Position numbers and translations under genes: made by a program
Part shown: positions 7,575-16,691 of the stretch, in pieces
Position numbering within the stretch: the stretch's first letter is position 1
Layout of the letters: each line of letters starts with the position of its first letter
Notes under the pieces: generated by a model
Databases searched by the model: none
Told to the model about the DNA's origin: nothing
The model's input: the letters and a program-made list of their open reading frames with translations, nothing else
From: JBMOUD01 sp049319665
GTDB lineage: Bacteria; Pseudomonadota; Gammaproteobacteria; Enterobacterales; Enterobacteriaceae
Length of the DNA stretch: 64,000 nucleotides
NCBI RefSeq assembly: GCF_049319665.1
Contig: NZ_JBMOUD010000003.1
Location: forward strand, 186,001-250,000
Reading direction: 5' to 3'

Positions 7575-10155
7575 ACCAACACATTCTACTCAAGATTATG
7601 TGAAGGCATTGCCCCTGACTGAGATTCAGAAAGGGGTAGTATCTCAACAGTTGCCAGATGCTGTTGATGAAGCCTTTACCACAGTGCACCGCCGACTCAG
7701 CGGTGCTGCATTGTCGTCGGAAAACACTCAGATTGATGCTGATGCGCCACTTGCTTCTGTCAAAGCGCGTGTTGCTTCTGCCTGGCCCGATGCGATGGAG
7801 CACGGCAATCTTGATGCGCAAGATGATGAAGGACGTGCAATTGTTAAAGCAATGCCGCCAGTCAAGCGTTCAAGTATGTTCCCTGAAATTTGGCGTACTA
7901 ACCCAGTAGGCCGTTTTTGGGACTCGCTAATGGGGCGAAGTGCAATTTCTCGTCGCTATAGCTCTTCGCAAATGCCTGAATCTGAAAAAAGATGGCGTGC
8001 TGCGGGCTCCATTCGTCGTTATATCTTGCTCATTTTGATGCTGGTACAAACCGGGATCGCGACGTGGTATATGAAAACGATCCTGCCTTATCAAGGTTGG
8101 GCGTTGATTGATCCTGCCGATTTGTGGCAGCAGAATCTGATGCAATCGGTATTGCAGCTACTGCCATATGTGTTGCAGACAGGCATATTGATATTATTTG
8201 CTATTTTATTCTGTTGGGTCTCAGCCGGTTTTTGGACAGCGCTGATGGGTTTTTTACAATTGTTGATTGGTCGCGATAAGTACAGTATTACCGCGTCAAC
8301 AACGGGTAATGAGCCACTCAATCCGAATAACCGCACCGCGCTTATCATGCCAATCTGTAATGAGGATGTAGAACGCGTATTCGCGGGCTTACGTGCGACT
8401 TATGAATCGGTAAAAGCTACCGGGCAGTTAGATCAGTTCGATATTTATGTCCTGAGTGACAGCTACGATCCTGATATCTGTGTCGCAGAACAAAAAGCCT
8501 GGATGGAAGTGTGCCGCGATGTTGATGGTCATGGCCGTATTTTCTATCGCCGTCGCCGTCGCCGGGTCAAGCGTAAAAGCGGAAACATTGATGACTGGTG
8601 CCGCCGTTGGGGTGGGGAATATGCCTATATGGTTATTCTCGATGCCGACAGCGTAATGAGCGGTGAATGTTTGACTGGCTTGGCGCGTCTTATGGATGCT
8701 AACCCGAATGCTGGTATCATTCAGTCTGCACCAAAAGCTTCAGGTATGGATACGCTGTATGCGCGATGCCAGCAGTTTGCTACCCGCGTTTATGGTCCGC
8801 TCTTTACTGCTGGTTTACATTTTTGGCAGTTGGGTGAGTCGCACTATTGGGGTCATAACGCGATTATCCGCGTGAAGCCGTTTATTGAACACTGTGCGCT
8901 GGCGCCATTGCCGGGTGAAGGCTCGTTTGCTGGCTCTATTCTATCCCATGACTTCGTTGAAGCTGCTTTGATGCGTCGTGCGGGATGGGGAGTGTGGATT
9001 GCTTATGATCTGCCTGGAAGTTATGAAGAGCTGCCGCCAAACTTGCTTGATGAGCTCAAACGTGACCGACGCTGGTGCCACGGTAACTTGATGAACTTCC
9101 GTCTGTTCCTGGTAAAAGGTATGCACCCGGTTCACCGTGCTGTATTCCTGACGGGCGTTATGTCTTATTTGTCTGCGCCGCTGTGGTTTATGTTCTTGGC
9201 CCTTTCAACGGCGTTACAAGTTGTTCATACGCTTATGGAGCCGCAATACTTCTTGCAGCCTAGACAGTTGTTCCCAGTTTGGCCGCAATGGCGACCAGAA
9301 CTAGCGATTGCGTTATTCTCCACAACTCTGGTGCTGTTGTTCCTGCCGAAACTACTGAGTATCGTGCTCATCATGGCTCAGGGAGCTAAGCAATATGGCG
9401 GTAATATTCGTCTATTCTTCTCCATGTTGCTTGAGATGCTGTTCTCTGTATTGTTGGCACCAGTTCGTATGTTGTTCCACACGGTATTTGTGGTCAGCGC
9501 ATTCCTTGGATGGGAAGCTGTGTGGAATTCACCGCAGCGTGATGATGATGATACCCCTTGGGGCGAGGCATTTAGACGTCACGGTTCACAATTGTTGTTA
9601 GGTCTAGTGTGGGCTGGTGGTATGGGCTTCCTGGATTTACGTTTCTTGTGGTGGCTATCACCGATTGTGTTCTCGTTGATCTTGTCTCCGATCGTTTCTG
9701 TGCTGTCGAGCCGTGCAACGCTGGGACTGAAAAGTAAAAGAGCGAAGCTGTTCTTGATCCCAGAAGAGTACGATCCGCCGCGTGAGTTGGTGGCGACTGA
9801 GGAATATCTTCAGTTAAACCGTGAACGTGCGTTGAAAAATGGCTTTATGCACGCCGTGTTTGATCCATCGTTCAATGCGTTAGCTTCTGCGATGGCAACC
9901 TCTCGTCACTTGTTACGTGACAGTATTGAACGTGGCCGTCAGCAACTGTTAGAGAAAGCGTTGCAAGCTGGCCCTAATAAGCTTAGCAAAGCAGAACGTT
10001 TGGTATTACTGGGAGACCCAGTCGTGATGGCTCGCTTGCATTCAGCGGTGTGGACCCAACCAGCACAGCAAGAGTGGGAGTCTTATTACAAGACCTTGCC
10101 GCGTAATGCGGAAGCGTTCCCAGAAACACAAACGTTGGAAACTCATCGCGCCTAA
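7567..10155 (+). CDS. opgH: OpgH (MdoH), glucan glucosyltransferase
   Basis: The 862-residue inner-membrane GT2 glycosyltransferase (E. coli 847) starts at ATG 7567 inside the end of opgG. It has an N-terminal cytoplasmic region, two membrane helices before the catalytic domain, and a cluster of helices after it. Catalytic features are 'ICNED', 'DADS' (D359 and D361) and 'RDRRWCHG' (about residues 499-506), equivalent to the processive GT2 (R/Q)xxRW motif. OpgH uses UDP-glucose and acyl carrier protein; acpP is encoded about 25 kb away. In E. coli OpgH also inhibits FtsZ according to nutrient state. A strong terminator follows. Confidence 0.95.
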   Translation: MNKPTHSTQDYVKALPLTEIQKGVVSQQLPDAVDEAFTTVHRRLSGAALSSENTQIDADAPLASVKARVASAWPDAMEHGNLDAQDDEGRAIVKAMPPVKRSSMFPEIWRTNPVGRFWDSLMGRSAISRRYSSSQMPESEKRWRAAGSIRRYILLILMLVQTGIATWYMKTILPYQGWALIDPADLWQQNLMQSVLQLLPYVLQTGILILFAILFCWVSAGFWTALMGFLQLLIGRDKYSITASTTGNEPLNPNNRTALIMPICNEDVERVFAGLRATYESVKATGQLDQFDIYVLSDSYDPDICVAEQKAWMEVCRDVDGHGRIFYRRRRRRVKRKSGNIDDWCRRWGGEYAYMVILDADSVMSGECLTGLARLMDANPNAGIIQSAPKASGMDTLYARCQQFATRVYGPLFTAGLHFWQLGESHYWGHNAIIRVKPFIEHCALAPLPGEGSFAGSILSHDFVEAALMRRAGWGVWIAYDLPGSYEELPPNLLDELKRDRRWCHGNLMNFRLFLVKGMHPVHRAVFLTGVMSYLSAPLWFMFLALSTALQVVHTLMEPQYFLQPRQLFPVWPQWRPELAIALFSTTLVLLFLPKLLSIVLIMAQGAKQYGGNIRLFFSMLLEMLFSVLLAPVRMLFHTVFVVSAFLGWEAVWNSPQRDDDDTPWGEAFRRHGSQLLLGLVWAGGMGFLDLRFLWWLSPIVFSLILSPIVSVLSSRATLGLKSKRAKLFLIPEEYDPPRELVATEEYLQLNRERALKNGFMHAVFDPSFNALASAMATSRHLLRDSIERGRQQLLEKALQAGPNKLSKAERLVLLGDPVVMARLHSAVWTQPAQQEWESYYKTLPRNAEAFPETQTLETHRA

Positions 10156-10192
10156 TTGAGATGTGATGAATACCTGCGTTAATATTTAGAGC

Positions 10193-10227
10193 AAGGGCAG
10201 TGTGCATAATGCAGACTGCCCTTTTTG
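10193..10227 (+). terminator. Terminator of opgGH operon
   Basis: Stem AAGGGCAGT / ACTGCCCTT with a 13-nt loop, followed by a T run. It ends the opgGH transcript before yceK. Confidence 0.8.
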
Positions 10228-10281
10228 TTATGTAAGTATTTGGCACGTGGATAGATGGCTAAAATCATAGGTTGGCGAGAT

Positions 10282-10527
10282 ATGAAGGTATCTGTAGTCT
10301 TAAGATATGCATTATTACTAGGCTGGCTGATGTTGCTATGCGGTTGCGGCAGTATTATTAGCCGTGCAGTACCAGGTCAAGGCCACGGCAATCAATATTA
10401 CCCGGGAGTGCAGTGGGATTTACGTGATGGTCCCTGGCGTTTTATTACGGTAATTGATCTGCCACTGTCGATGATTGTTGATACTTTTATGCTGCCCATT
10501 GATGCTAAACATGGCCCTTATGATTGA
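10282..10527 (+). CDS. yceK: YceK family outer membrane lipoprotein
   Basis: Read from ATG 10282 the product is 81 residues, with a lipoprotein signal ending in 'LLCGC' (lipidated Cys at residue 22). An in-frame ATG at 10255 would add nine residues. The mature part 'GSIISRAVPGQGHGNQYYPGVQWDLRDGPWRF' and the ending 'LPIDAKHGPYD' match E. coli YceK (75 aa, DUF1375). The precise role is unknown. In E. coli yceK follows opgGH, as here, but the next gene there (msyB) is replaced in this window by a VOC-family gene. Confidence 0.88.
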   Translation: MKVSVVLRYALLLGWLMLLCGCGSIISRAVPGQGHGNQYYPGVQWDLRDGPWRFITVIDLPLSMIVDTFMLPIDAKHGPYD

Positions 10528-10608
10528 GTGATGCTGCGGCGTGTTTTGTGCCCATACCGAAATTCCTAATTATCTTGTTTTTTTACTCATAACGTATGGA
10601 GAGCAATC

Positions 10609-11007
10609 GTGATAGCTCGCGATACCATAATACGGATAGCTAGACCAACAGATAACCTGCAAGAAATTGGGCGGATGTACTGCCTGGGATTAGGGTTTGA
10701 GTTACTTGGTGAGTTTAGCGATCATCAGGGTTTTTCGGGCCAAATTATCGGCCATCCTCGTCACTCTTATCATCTCGAATTTACACATCATATAGGCACA
10801 CAAGTTGGGCAAGCGCCAACGCAAGACAACCTGCTGGTGTTCTATATCCCTGAATTAGAGATCTGGCAACACCAGTGTCAGCAGATGCTAGAAGCCGGTT
10901 TTAAACTCGTCTGTTCCTACAATCCATATTGGGATGCAGTAGGAAAGACGTTTGAAGATGCGGACGGATATCGTGTGGTGTTGCAACAGCGTGCCTGGCA
11001 AGTCTGA
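10609..11007 (+). CDS. VOC (glyoxalase/bleomycin-resistance) family protein
   Basis: The 132-residue protein has a GTG start at 10609 with GGAG upstream. It has the two-beta-alpha-module layout of the vicinal-oxygen-chelate superfamily: 'RIARPTDNLQEIGRMYCLGLGFELLGEF' at the N-terminus, 'YHLEFTHH' in the middle, and the final 'GKTFEDADGYRVVLQQRAW', where E or D plus G mark the last metal-site strand. It most resembles the YycE-like subgroup. No substrate can be assigned. It lies where E. coli carries msyB and is convergent with mdtG, with 14 bp between stops. Confidence 0.8.
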   Translation: MIARDTIIRIARPTDNLQEIGRMYCLGLGFELLGEFSDHQGFSGQIIGHPRHSYHLEFTHHIGTQVGQAPTQDNLLVFYIPELEIWQHQCQQMLEAGFKLVCSYNPYWDAVGKTFEDADGYRVVLQQRAWQV

Positions 11008-11021
11008 GACAGGTCTCTATG

Positions 11022-12263
11022 TCATTTTGCAGTGGCTTGTCGGCGTCTTGGTCGCTGGAAACACCAATATGAATAGAGTGCATTAAAAAGCACCACTGCT
11101 GCAGTCACGCAAAATACCGCTCTAAATCCATAGCTGGCTGAGACGAAAGCTCCAAGTAATGGCCCAGATACGTTGCCTATATCACGAAATGACTGGTTAT
11201 AGCTGAATACACGGCCCGCTACCTGATTACTGCAATTATAGAACAGCAGAGTCTGTACCGCAGGAAGCAGCGCGCCGTCCGCGGCACCCAATAAAAATCT
11301 TAAAATACCTAATTGCAGCGGGTTTTGCACAAATGCCATCGGAATTAACAACAGCGCGGATACTGCCATCATTGCGACTAAAATTCGTTCAGGGCCAATC
11401 CTATCGCCTAATTTTCCAAGTCTAGGCGCACTTATCAACGCAGCCATGCCAGGTGCTGAAGCGATCATTCCGCTAATAAATGCCAGGCTCTGGGTATGAC
11501 CTGCTAATTCGCGCACATATAAGGTGAGAATTGGCGAGATTGAACCGGTAGCAACCTGGATAATCATTGACGAGACAAATAAGCAGAGGACTAATTTAGG
11601 ATTTTTGAGTGAAGCGAAGACCTCTTTTCTATGCAGCAGATCTTTTTTCTGTACCGGTACAAATTGCTCCCTGACAAAATAAAGCGTCATTAAAAAGCAT
11701 ATAAACAACACGCCTGCGGTAATGAAAAATACGCTTCGTAGTCCGTAATTATCCGCGAGTATCCCACCAATCAAGGGACCAATAAGCGCACCGCTCACGC
11801 CCCCGGTTGATAGTGTGCCCAATGCCCATCCGCTTTTATTGCGAGGGATTTGGGTAGCGATCAAGGCGTTGGCATTAGGGATAAACCCTCCCAACGTACC
11901 CAGTAACGCGCGTAAAATTAGTAATTGCCAAATATTCTGCGCCACGCCCATTAATGCCATCGCCACAGCCATACCCAGTGCGGAACGCAATAGCATTATC
12001 TTACGACCTTTACGGTCGGCTAATCCTCCCCAAAATGGAGAAGCGACAGCTGAAAATAAAAAAGTAATGCTGAAGACTAAACCTGACCACATATTCAACG
12101 ATTGATGACCAGTGACACCCAATGATTCTACATATAGCGGGAGAAAGGGCATGATCAGGCTGAATGCGGAACCTGTCAGGAAACATCCAATCCACACAAC
12201 AAAAAGATTACGTTTCCAATTGATAGGAGCTGGTGAAGTGACCGATTCAGATGGCGAAGTCAT
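11022..12263 (-). CDS. mdtG: MdtG, multidrug efflux MFS transporter
   Basis: The 413-residue, 12-helix major facilitator starts at ATG 12263. The motif A-type loop 'GGLADRKGRKIMLLRS' after helix 2, the motif C-like 'LSTGGVSGALIGPLIGG' in helix 5 and 'FYNCSNQVAGRVFSYNQSFRDIGNVSGPL' in the second half match E. coli MdtG (YceE, 408 aa). In E. coli MdtG overproduction raises fosfomycin and deoxycholate resistance, and the gene belongs to the mar-sox-rob regulon. No marbox was identified here. It is upstream of nothing on its strand and is separated from lpxL by a hairpin. Confidence 0.92.
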   Translation of the reverse strand: MTSPSESVTSPAPINWKRNLFVVWIGCFLTGSAFSLIMPFLPLYVESLGVTGHQSLNMWSGLVFSITFLFSAVASPFWGGLADRKGRKIMLLRSALGMAVAMALMGVAQNIWQLLILRALLGTLGGFIPNANALIATQIPRNKSGWALGTLSTGGVSGALIGPLIGGILADNYGLRSVFFITAGVLFICFLMTLYFVREQFVPVQKKDLLHRKEVFASLKNPKLVLCLFVSSMIIQVATGSISPILTLYVRELAGHTQSLAFISGMIASAPGMAALISAPRLGKLGDRIGPERILVAMMAVSALLLIPMAFVQNPLQLGILRFLLGAADGALLPAVQTLLFYNCSNQVAGRVFSYNQSFRDIGNVSGPLLGAFVSASYGFRAVFCVTAAVVLFNALYSYWCFQRPRRRQATAK

Positions 12264-12424
12264 AAATTACCGCTGGATGATGCCGAAACCGACAGATTTG
12301 TGAATTTAACAAAAAATTAATATGCGCCTGTTTATCATGCAATTCAATGATCTTATTCATCTATTTTAGAAATTAATTATATTGCGGTTTATTTTAGTTA
12401 GGTGAGGAAACACTGCGGGAAGTG

Positions 12425-12452
12425 AACCGGGTAGGGGACTTGCTACCCGGTT
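12425..12452 (-). terminator. Terminator-like hairpin after lpxL
   Basis: Perfect 10-bp stem AACCGGGTAG/CTACCCGGTT with an 8-nt loop, 70 bp past the lpxL stop. The T run is poor on the minus strand, so termination efficiency is uncertain. Confidence 0.55.
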
Positions 12453-12520
12453 TATCTGGTAAGAATAGTAAGAGAGAAAGAACGGAGCGCAAATGGGTAA
12501 TCAATGAGCACGAAATGTAC

Positions 12521-13441
12521 TCAATAGAGAGATGGCTCGCCCTCAGGCCGTGTTTTGAAACGGCGATGCAGCCACATATATTGTTCTGGTGCCAGGCGTA
12601 TTTCGCTTTCAACCACTTTGTTCATATAGGCAGCAGCAACAACTTCATCGTTTATCGGGAAATCCTCTACCGCTGGATGTAACAGCAACTCATACCCCTT
12701 GCCAGCCGGTAAGCGGCGCGGAGTGAAAGGTATAATCGCTGGTTTGCCCATTCGGGCTAATAAATAGGTGCCTGTCGTCGTTGCCGCTTTATCAACAGCA
12801 AAGAAGGGGACAAACACGCTACTACGCGGGCCGTAATCATGATCGGGCGCATACCAGATAATTTCACCTTGCTTAAGGTTACGAATCATCCCCTTGAGGT
12901 CTCGGCGATCAATCATTGCCTTATTAGAACGCATACGACCTTTGGTCTGAATCCAATCCATCAACTTGTTATCATGTGGGCGGTAAACACCTACCCCTGG
13001 ATTGTGGATACCAAAGATACGAGCGCCTAATTCCAGCGTAAGAAAATGCACGCCGATCAGCAAAACACCTTGTTGGTTGTCGCGTGCGTGCGCGATATGC
13101 TCGAGCCCACTGACTTTAAACCAACGTTCAATACGCCAATCTGGCCAGAACCAGGCCATGCCGGTTTCAAATAAACCCATACCAACTGATTCAAAATTCT
13201 CTAACACCAGTTGTTCACGTTGCGCCGGCGTCATATCAGGAAAACAAAGTTCTATATTTCTGTGCGCGATGGCAGAACGTCGTTTAAGAAAGCGCTTAGA
13301 AAAACGGCCCAACGCACAGCCCATACGATAAATAATTGGATAAGGGAGCAGAACTAATAGATAAAGAATGCCCAGACCAATCCAAGTAGGCCAATAACGG
13401 GGATGTAATAATGAACGGTTAAAGGTCGGTACCTGAGTCAT
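12521..13441 (-). CDS. lpxL: LpxL (HtrB), Kdo2-lipid IVA lauroyltransferase
   Basis: The 306-residue protein has the E. coli LpxL length, with one N-terminal membrane anchor (about residues 17-36). The catalytic H-x4-E motif is 'HFLTLE' in 'LLIGVHFLTLELGARIFG', and 'YRPHDNKLMDW' and 'YAPDHDYGPRSSVFVPFF' are acyl-acceptor-site blocks of the LABLAT family. It adds the secondary lauroyl chain to lipid A precursor using acyl-ACP at the inner membrane. It is monocistronic and divergent from trhO across 537 bp. Confidence 0.95.
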   Translation of the reverse strand: MTQVPTFNRSLLHPRYWPTWIGLGILYLLVLLPYPIIYRMGCALGRFSKRFLKRRSAIAHRNIELCFPDMTPAQREQLVLENFESVGMGLFETGMAWFWPDWRIERWFKVSGLEHIAHARDNQQGVLLIGVHFLTLELGARIFGIHNPGVGVYRPHDNKLMDWIQTKGRMRSNKAMIDRRDLKGMIRNLKQGEIIWYAPDHDYGPRSSVFVPFFAVDKAATTTGTYLLARMGKPAIIPFTPRRLPAGKGYELLLHPAVEDFPINDEVVAAAYMNKVVESEIRLAPEQYMWLHRRFKTRPEGEPSLY

Positions 13442-13978
13442 AAAATCTCTGCGTCACAGTTTAGAAGTCAAAAAATAAGCACTGTCTTGTGCAGAAGCTT
13501 TTCCCCTCAAGCTTGTCTTAATAATACGATAAGCCTGTGGGTTGGATGCGACATAACAGTAAAGCCATTTATTGTTGCACTTTTTTTGTTGCAGGTGAAA
13601 ACGCACAGCATTAAAACCTAAATTATTACTGGCTCATGTCTAAACTTAGTACGGATTGCACGAAATTTCCTCAAAATGTTAAGGGGCGTGCGAGCGGCTA
13701 AGCCAATGAATATTGATAGAGAACCGAATTTTGTCAAATGCTATAGAAAGTATATAGCAGTGATTATGAAAATTATCGCGCTTTTAACCAAATACATACT
13801 GCTTGACGTTTTCCGCTGTATAAGCCCTCGCCTTTGCACTGACAGCACCCGTTTCGACTTTTATCATTTGATAACTTTAAGTATGATAGCGCCGCAATTT
13901 TATTGCAGCTTTACGTCGCGTTGGGCCACCGACGCGGATAGATTGATATCACCCTAATGAAATATAGGAAAGTACACC
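13442..13978. other. Intergenic region lpxL/trhO, no gene seen
   Basis: A 537-bp AT-rich divergent region. A 93-codon open frame at 13676-13957 has no ribosome site, odd composition (many C, I, Y) and no recognisable homology, so I treat it as chance. The region should hold both promoters. Confidence 0.4.
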
Positions 13979-15046
13979 ATGCCAGTGTTACATAACCGAA
14001 TTTCTAATGAGGAACTGAAGGCACGCATGCTGGCCGAGACTGAGCCGCGTACCACCGTTTCTTTTTATAAATACTTTACTATTGAAGACCCTAAAGTTTT
14101 TCGTGACCAACTCTATGTCAATCTGGTCAAACTGAATGTTTTCGGGCGTATCTATGTGGCTCATGAAGGTATTAACGCACAAATTAGCGTTCCACAGAGT
14201 CAGTTCGAAGCCTTTAAACAACAGCTCTTTTCAAGTCATCCAGCGCTTGATCAAATACGGCTGAATATTGCCTTAGAAGATGACGGTAAGTCTTTCTGGG
14301 TGCTGCGTCTAAAAGTGCGTGACCGTATTGTAGCCGATGGAATTGATGATAAGACCTTTGATCCCTCTCAAATTGGTGAGTATCTGAAGGCTGAACAAGT
14401 CAATGCGATGATCGATGACCCTGATACGTTATTCGTTGATATGCGCAATCACTACGAATACGAAGTTGGGCATTTCGATCGCGCGATCGAGGTTCCATCG
14501 GATACCTTCCGCGATCAACTGCCAATGGCCGTTGAGATGCTCAAAGAAGATAAAGATAAAAAAATCGTGATGTATTGCACAGGGGGCATTCGCTGCGAAA
14601 AAGCTAGCGCCTACATGCTACACAACGGTTTTAAAAATATTTATCACGTTGAAGGCGGGATCATTGAATATGCTCGTCGCGCTAAGGAGCAAGGGCTTCC
14701 TGTTAAATTCAAAGGGAAAAACTTTGTATTTGATGAGCGTATGGGAGAACGCATCTCTGATGATGTGATAGCCACCTGCCACCAGTGTGGCGCACCTTGT
14801 GACAATCATACCAACTGTCATAACGATGGCTGCCATCTGTTGTTCATCCAGTGTCCAACGTGTGCGGCTAAATTTGATAATTGCTGTAGTGAGATTTGTC
14901 AGGCCGAGTTAAAGCTTCCTCGTGAAGAGCAGCGAGCTCGTCGGGCGGGAAGAGAAAACGGTATTAAAGTCTTCAACAAGTCGAAAGGACTGTTACAGAC
15001 AACAATGCATATTCCAGCACCAACTGATAACACTGATCCTACGTAA
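13979..15046 (+). CDS. trhO: TrhO (YceA), tRNA uridine-34 hydroxylase
   Basis: The 355-residue protein is preceded by AGGAAAG. It has an N-terminal ferredoxin-like acylphosphatase-type domain (residues ~25-120), a central rhodanese domain with active-site Cys200 in 'MYCTGGIRCEKAS', and a C-terminal Cys-rich segment (CHQC, CDNHTNC, CPTC, CCSEIC) likely to bind zinc. E. coli TrhO performs oxygen-dependent hydroxylation of U34 to ho5U in tRNA. A perfect terminator hairpin follows the stop. Confidence 0.93.
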   Translation: MPVLHNRISNEELKARMLAETEPRTTVSFYKYFTIEDPKVFRDQLYVNLVKLNVFGRIYVAHEGINAQISVPQSQFEAFKQQLFSSHPALDQIRLNIALEDDGKSFWVLRLKVRDRIVADGIDDKTFDPSQIGEYLKAEQVNAMIDDPDTLFVDMRNHYEYEVGHFDRAIEVPSDTFRDQLPMAVEMLKEDKDKKIVMYCTGGIRCEKASAYMLHNGFKNIYHVEGGIIEYARRAKEQGLPVKFKGKNFVFDERMGERISDDVIATCHQCGAPCDNHTNCHNDGCHLLFIQCPTCAAKFDNCCSEICQAELKLPREEQRARRAGRENGIKVFNKSKGLLQTTMHIPAPTDNTDPT

Positions 15047-15052
15047 TACAAT

Positions 15053-15088
15053 TATCCCGCCTGTAAAAATACAGGCGGGATATGTTTA
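15053..15088. terminator. Terminator between convergent trhO and yceI
   Basis: 13-bp perfect stem TATCCCGCCTGTA/TACAGGCGGGATA with an AAAA loop, directly after trhO. It can serve both convergent transcripts. Confidence 0.7.
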
Positions 15089-15122
15089 TGCAGAGCGATG
15101 TTTATAGAGTATTCGTCTCTAA

Positions 15123-15701
15123 CTACTTCTGTTGTACGCCTTCCACGGCCAGAATCAGCTCAACTTCTTGTGACGCAGGGCCAAGATCGGCTTTGATGTC
15201 GTAATCTTTCAGCTTGAAATGACCCGTTGCTTCAAAGCCTGCACGATAGCCACCCCATGGATCTTTACCCTGTCCAGTCAGTTTTGCTTGTAACGTAAGT
15301 GGCTTAGTGACGCCATTTAACGTGAAATCACCCGTTACTTCCAAATGATCGGCTTCTTGTTTCACTGAAGTAGAGGTGAAGGTTGCCTGAGGATGTTTCG
15401 TCACATTAAGATAATCGGCACCGCGAAGATGCTTATCACGTTCAGCATGATTAGTATCTACGCTGGTGGTATTGATCGTAACGCTTACTTTATCAGCAGC
15501 AGGATCTTTTTCATCGAAAGCAAAGTTGCCATCAAAATCACGGAAGCTGCCGTATAACCAGCTATAGCCAAGGTGTTTGATACGGAATTCAATAAAGGCG
15601 TGCTGTCCTTCTTTATCAATTTTGTATTCTGCGGCAGTGGCGGAACCTGCGGCAAATAGCAAAGTTGATAATGCCAGGCCCAGAGTGGTTTTTTTTAACA
15701 T
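15123..15701 (-). CDS. yceI: YceI family periplasmic lipid-binding protein
   Basis: The 192-residue protein has signal peptide MLKKTTLGLALSTLLFAAGS-ATA, cleaved before AEYKID. The mature part is a lipocalin-like barrel with 'FIEFRIKHLGYSWLYGSFRDFDG' and the C-terminal 'DYDIKADLGPASQEVELILAVEG', diagnostic of YceI/TT1927b. Family members bind polyisoprenoid lipids. The gene starts two bases after the yceJ stop, with its ribosome site inside the end of yceJ, so the two are translated from one mRNA. In E. coli yceI responds to high pH and osmotic stress. Confidence 0.92.
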   Translation of the reverse strand: MLKKTTLGLALSTLLFAAGSATAAEYKIDKEGQHAFIEFRIKHLGYSWLYGSFRDFDGNFAFDEKDPAADKVSVTINTTSVDTNHAERDKHLRGADYLNVTKHPQATFTSTSVKQEADHLEVTGDFTLNGVTKPLTLQAKLTGQGKDPWGGYRAGFEATGHFKLKDYDIKADLGPASQEVELILAVEGVQQK

Positions 15702-15703
15702 GC

Positions 15704-16279
15704 TTATTCTCCATTTATAATATGGGTTTTAGTCGATCGTCCTAACATCCGTTTTAACGTATCATCACGGTCAATAAAATGATGTTTCAGTGCAGCGAGA
15801 GCATGCAAAACTGAAAGAATCACCAAGCCCCAAGCGAACCAAAGGTGAATGGTTCCTGCAATGTCTGCTTGTTGTTCTATACCACTTAATGTTGCTGGAA
15901 TACTAAACCAACCAAAGACACTGATAGCCTGTCCTTCAGCAGTAGAAATTAGATAGCCACTGATGAGAATCGTAAACAAACCAATAAATAACAGCACATG
16001 TGCAAACCAGGCACCAAGTCGCGTTAATTGACTATTGTTATCCAGAGGCTTTGGTGGAGGAGATATAAAGCGCCATATAAGGCGGACAATCATCAATGCA
16101 AAGACTAGTATGCCAATACTTTTATGCAATTCTGGGGCCTGGTGATACCAAGTATCGTAATAGCCTAAACCGACCATCCATAACCCTAGCCCAAATAAAC
16201 CGTATACGGCGAGCGCCACTAACCAGTGAATAGATATAGATATTCGACCAAAGCTCTTTGTTGTATTTTTCCAACGCAT
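15704..16279 (-). CDS. yceJ: YceJ, cytochrome b561 family protein
   Basis: The 191-residue membrane protein has four hydrophobic segments. Likely haem-ligating histidines are in 'ISIHWLVAL' (TM1), 'ELHKSIGILVF' (TM2), 'TIHLWFAWG' and 'VLHALAALKHHF' (TM4), the pattern of prokaryotic cytochrome b561 (about 188 aa in E. coli). It is the first gene of the yceJ-yceI pair and presumably transfers electrons connected with the isoprenoid-binding partner; that link is inference. GGAA precedes the ATG. Confidence 0.9.
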   Translation of the reverse strand: MRWKNTTKSFGRISISIHWLVALAVYGLFGLGLWMVGLGYYDTWYHQAPELHKSIGILVFALMIVRLIWRFISPPPKPLDNNSQLTRLGAWFAHVLLFIGLFTILISGYLISTAEGQAISVFGWFSIPATLSGIEQQADIAGTIHLWFAWGLVILSVLHALAALKHHFIDRDDTLKRMLGRSTKTHIINGE

Positions 16280-16691
16280 GACTTATTCCATATTTCAATG
16301 AGTCGCATTTTTTCAAATATATACACTTTGAAATATTCTGGCAACATTTAACGCATGGTGATTAGTTAATTACGGGATGTTTTGTTTTTATTTTCTTTAA
16401 TGGTATGATTTATATGGATTATTTTGTTTTCTTTGGATTGAGTGAGTTGCGTTTAATTGAGAGGATTGCCGCTTCTATTTATTATATTTTTGTAAATTTA
16501 TGCCAAAGAATGTCATCACCTCTCAAAAAAGATATAACATATATTAAATGATAATATTCATCATTAATAATGCATAAATTAATTTTTCGGTATGAATGGA
16601 TTAAAGATAAATAAAGAAGATAAACCATCAGCAAGACTTGGGCTGATGGTTAGATAGATGGTTTGGGTAGACAGATTCAATCTGCAGTCGG
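16280..16691. other. AT-rich intergenic region yceJ to luxR-type gene
   Basis: About 410 bp of strongly AT-rich sequence. Its right part presumably carries the yceJ promoter, on the minus strand reading left. No ORF is evident. The left edge holds the terminator of the LuxR-type gene. Such composition is typical of H-NS-silenced DNA, an inference only. Confidence 0.45.
16612..16651 (-). terminator. Terminator of LuxR-type regulator gene
   Basis: 10-bp perfect stem AACCATCAGC/GCTGATGGTT followed on the minus strand by a T-rich tail, 40 bp downstream of the stop codon. Confidence 0.75.

Noticed and set aside
13676..13957. 93-codon open frame upstream of trhO
   Set aside because: No ribosome site, unusual composition and position inside the divergent promoter region.
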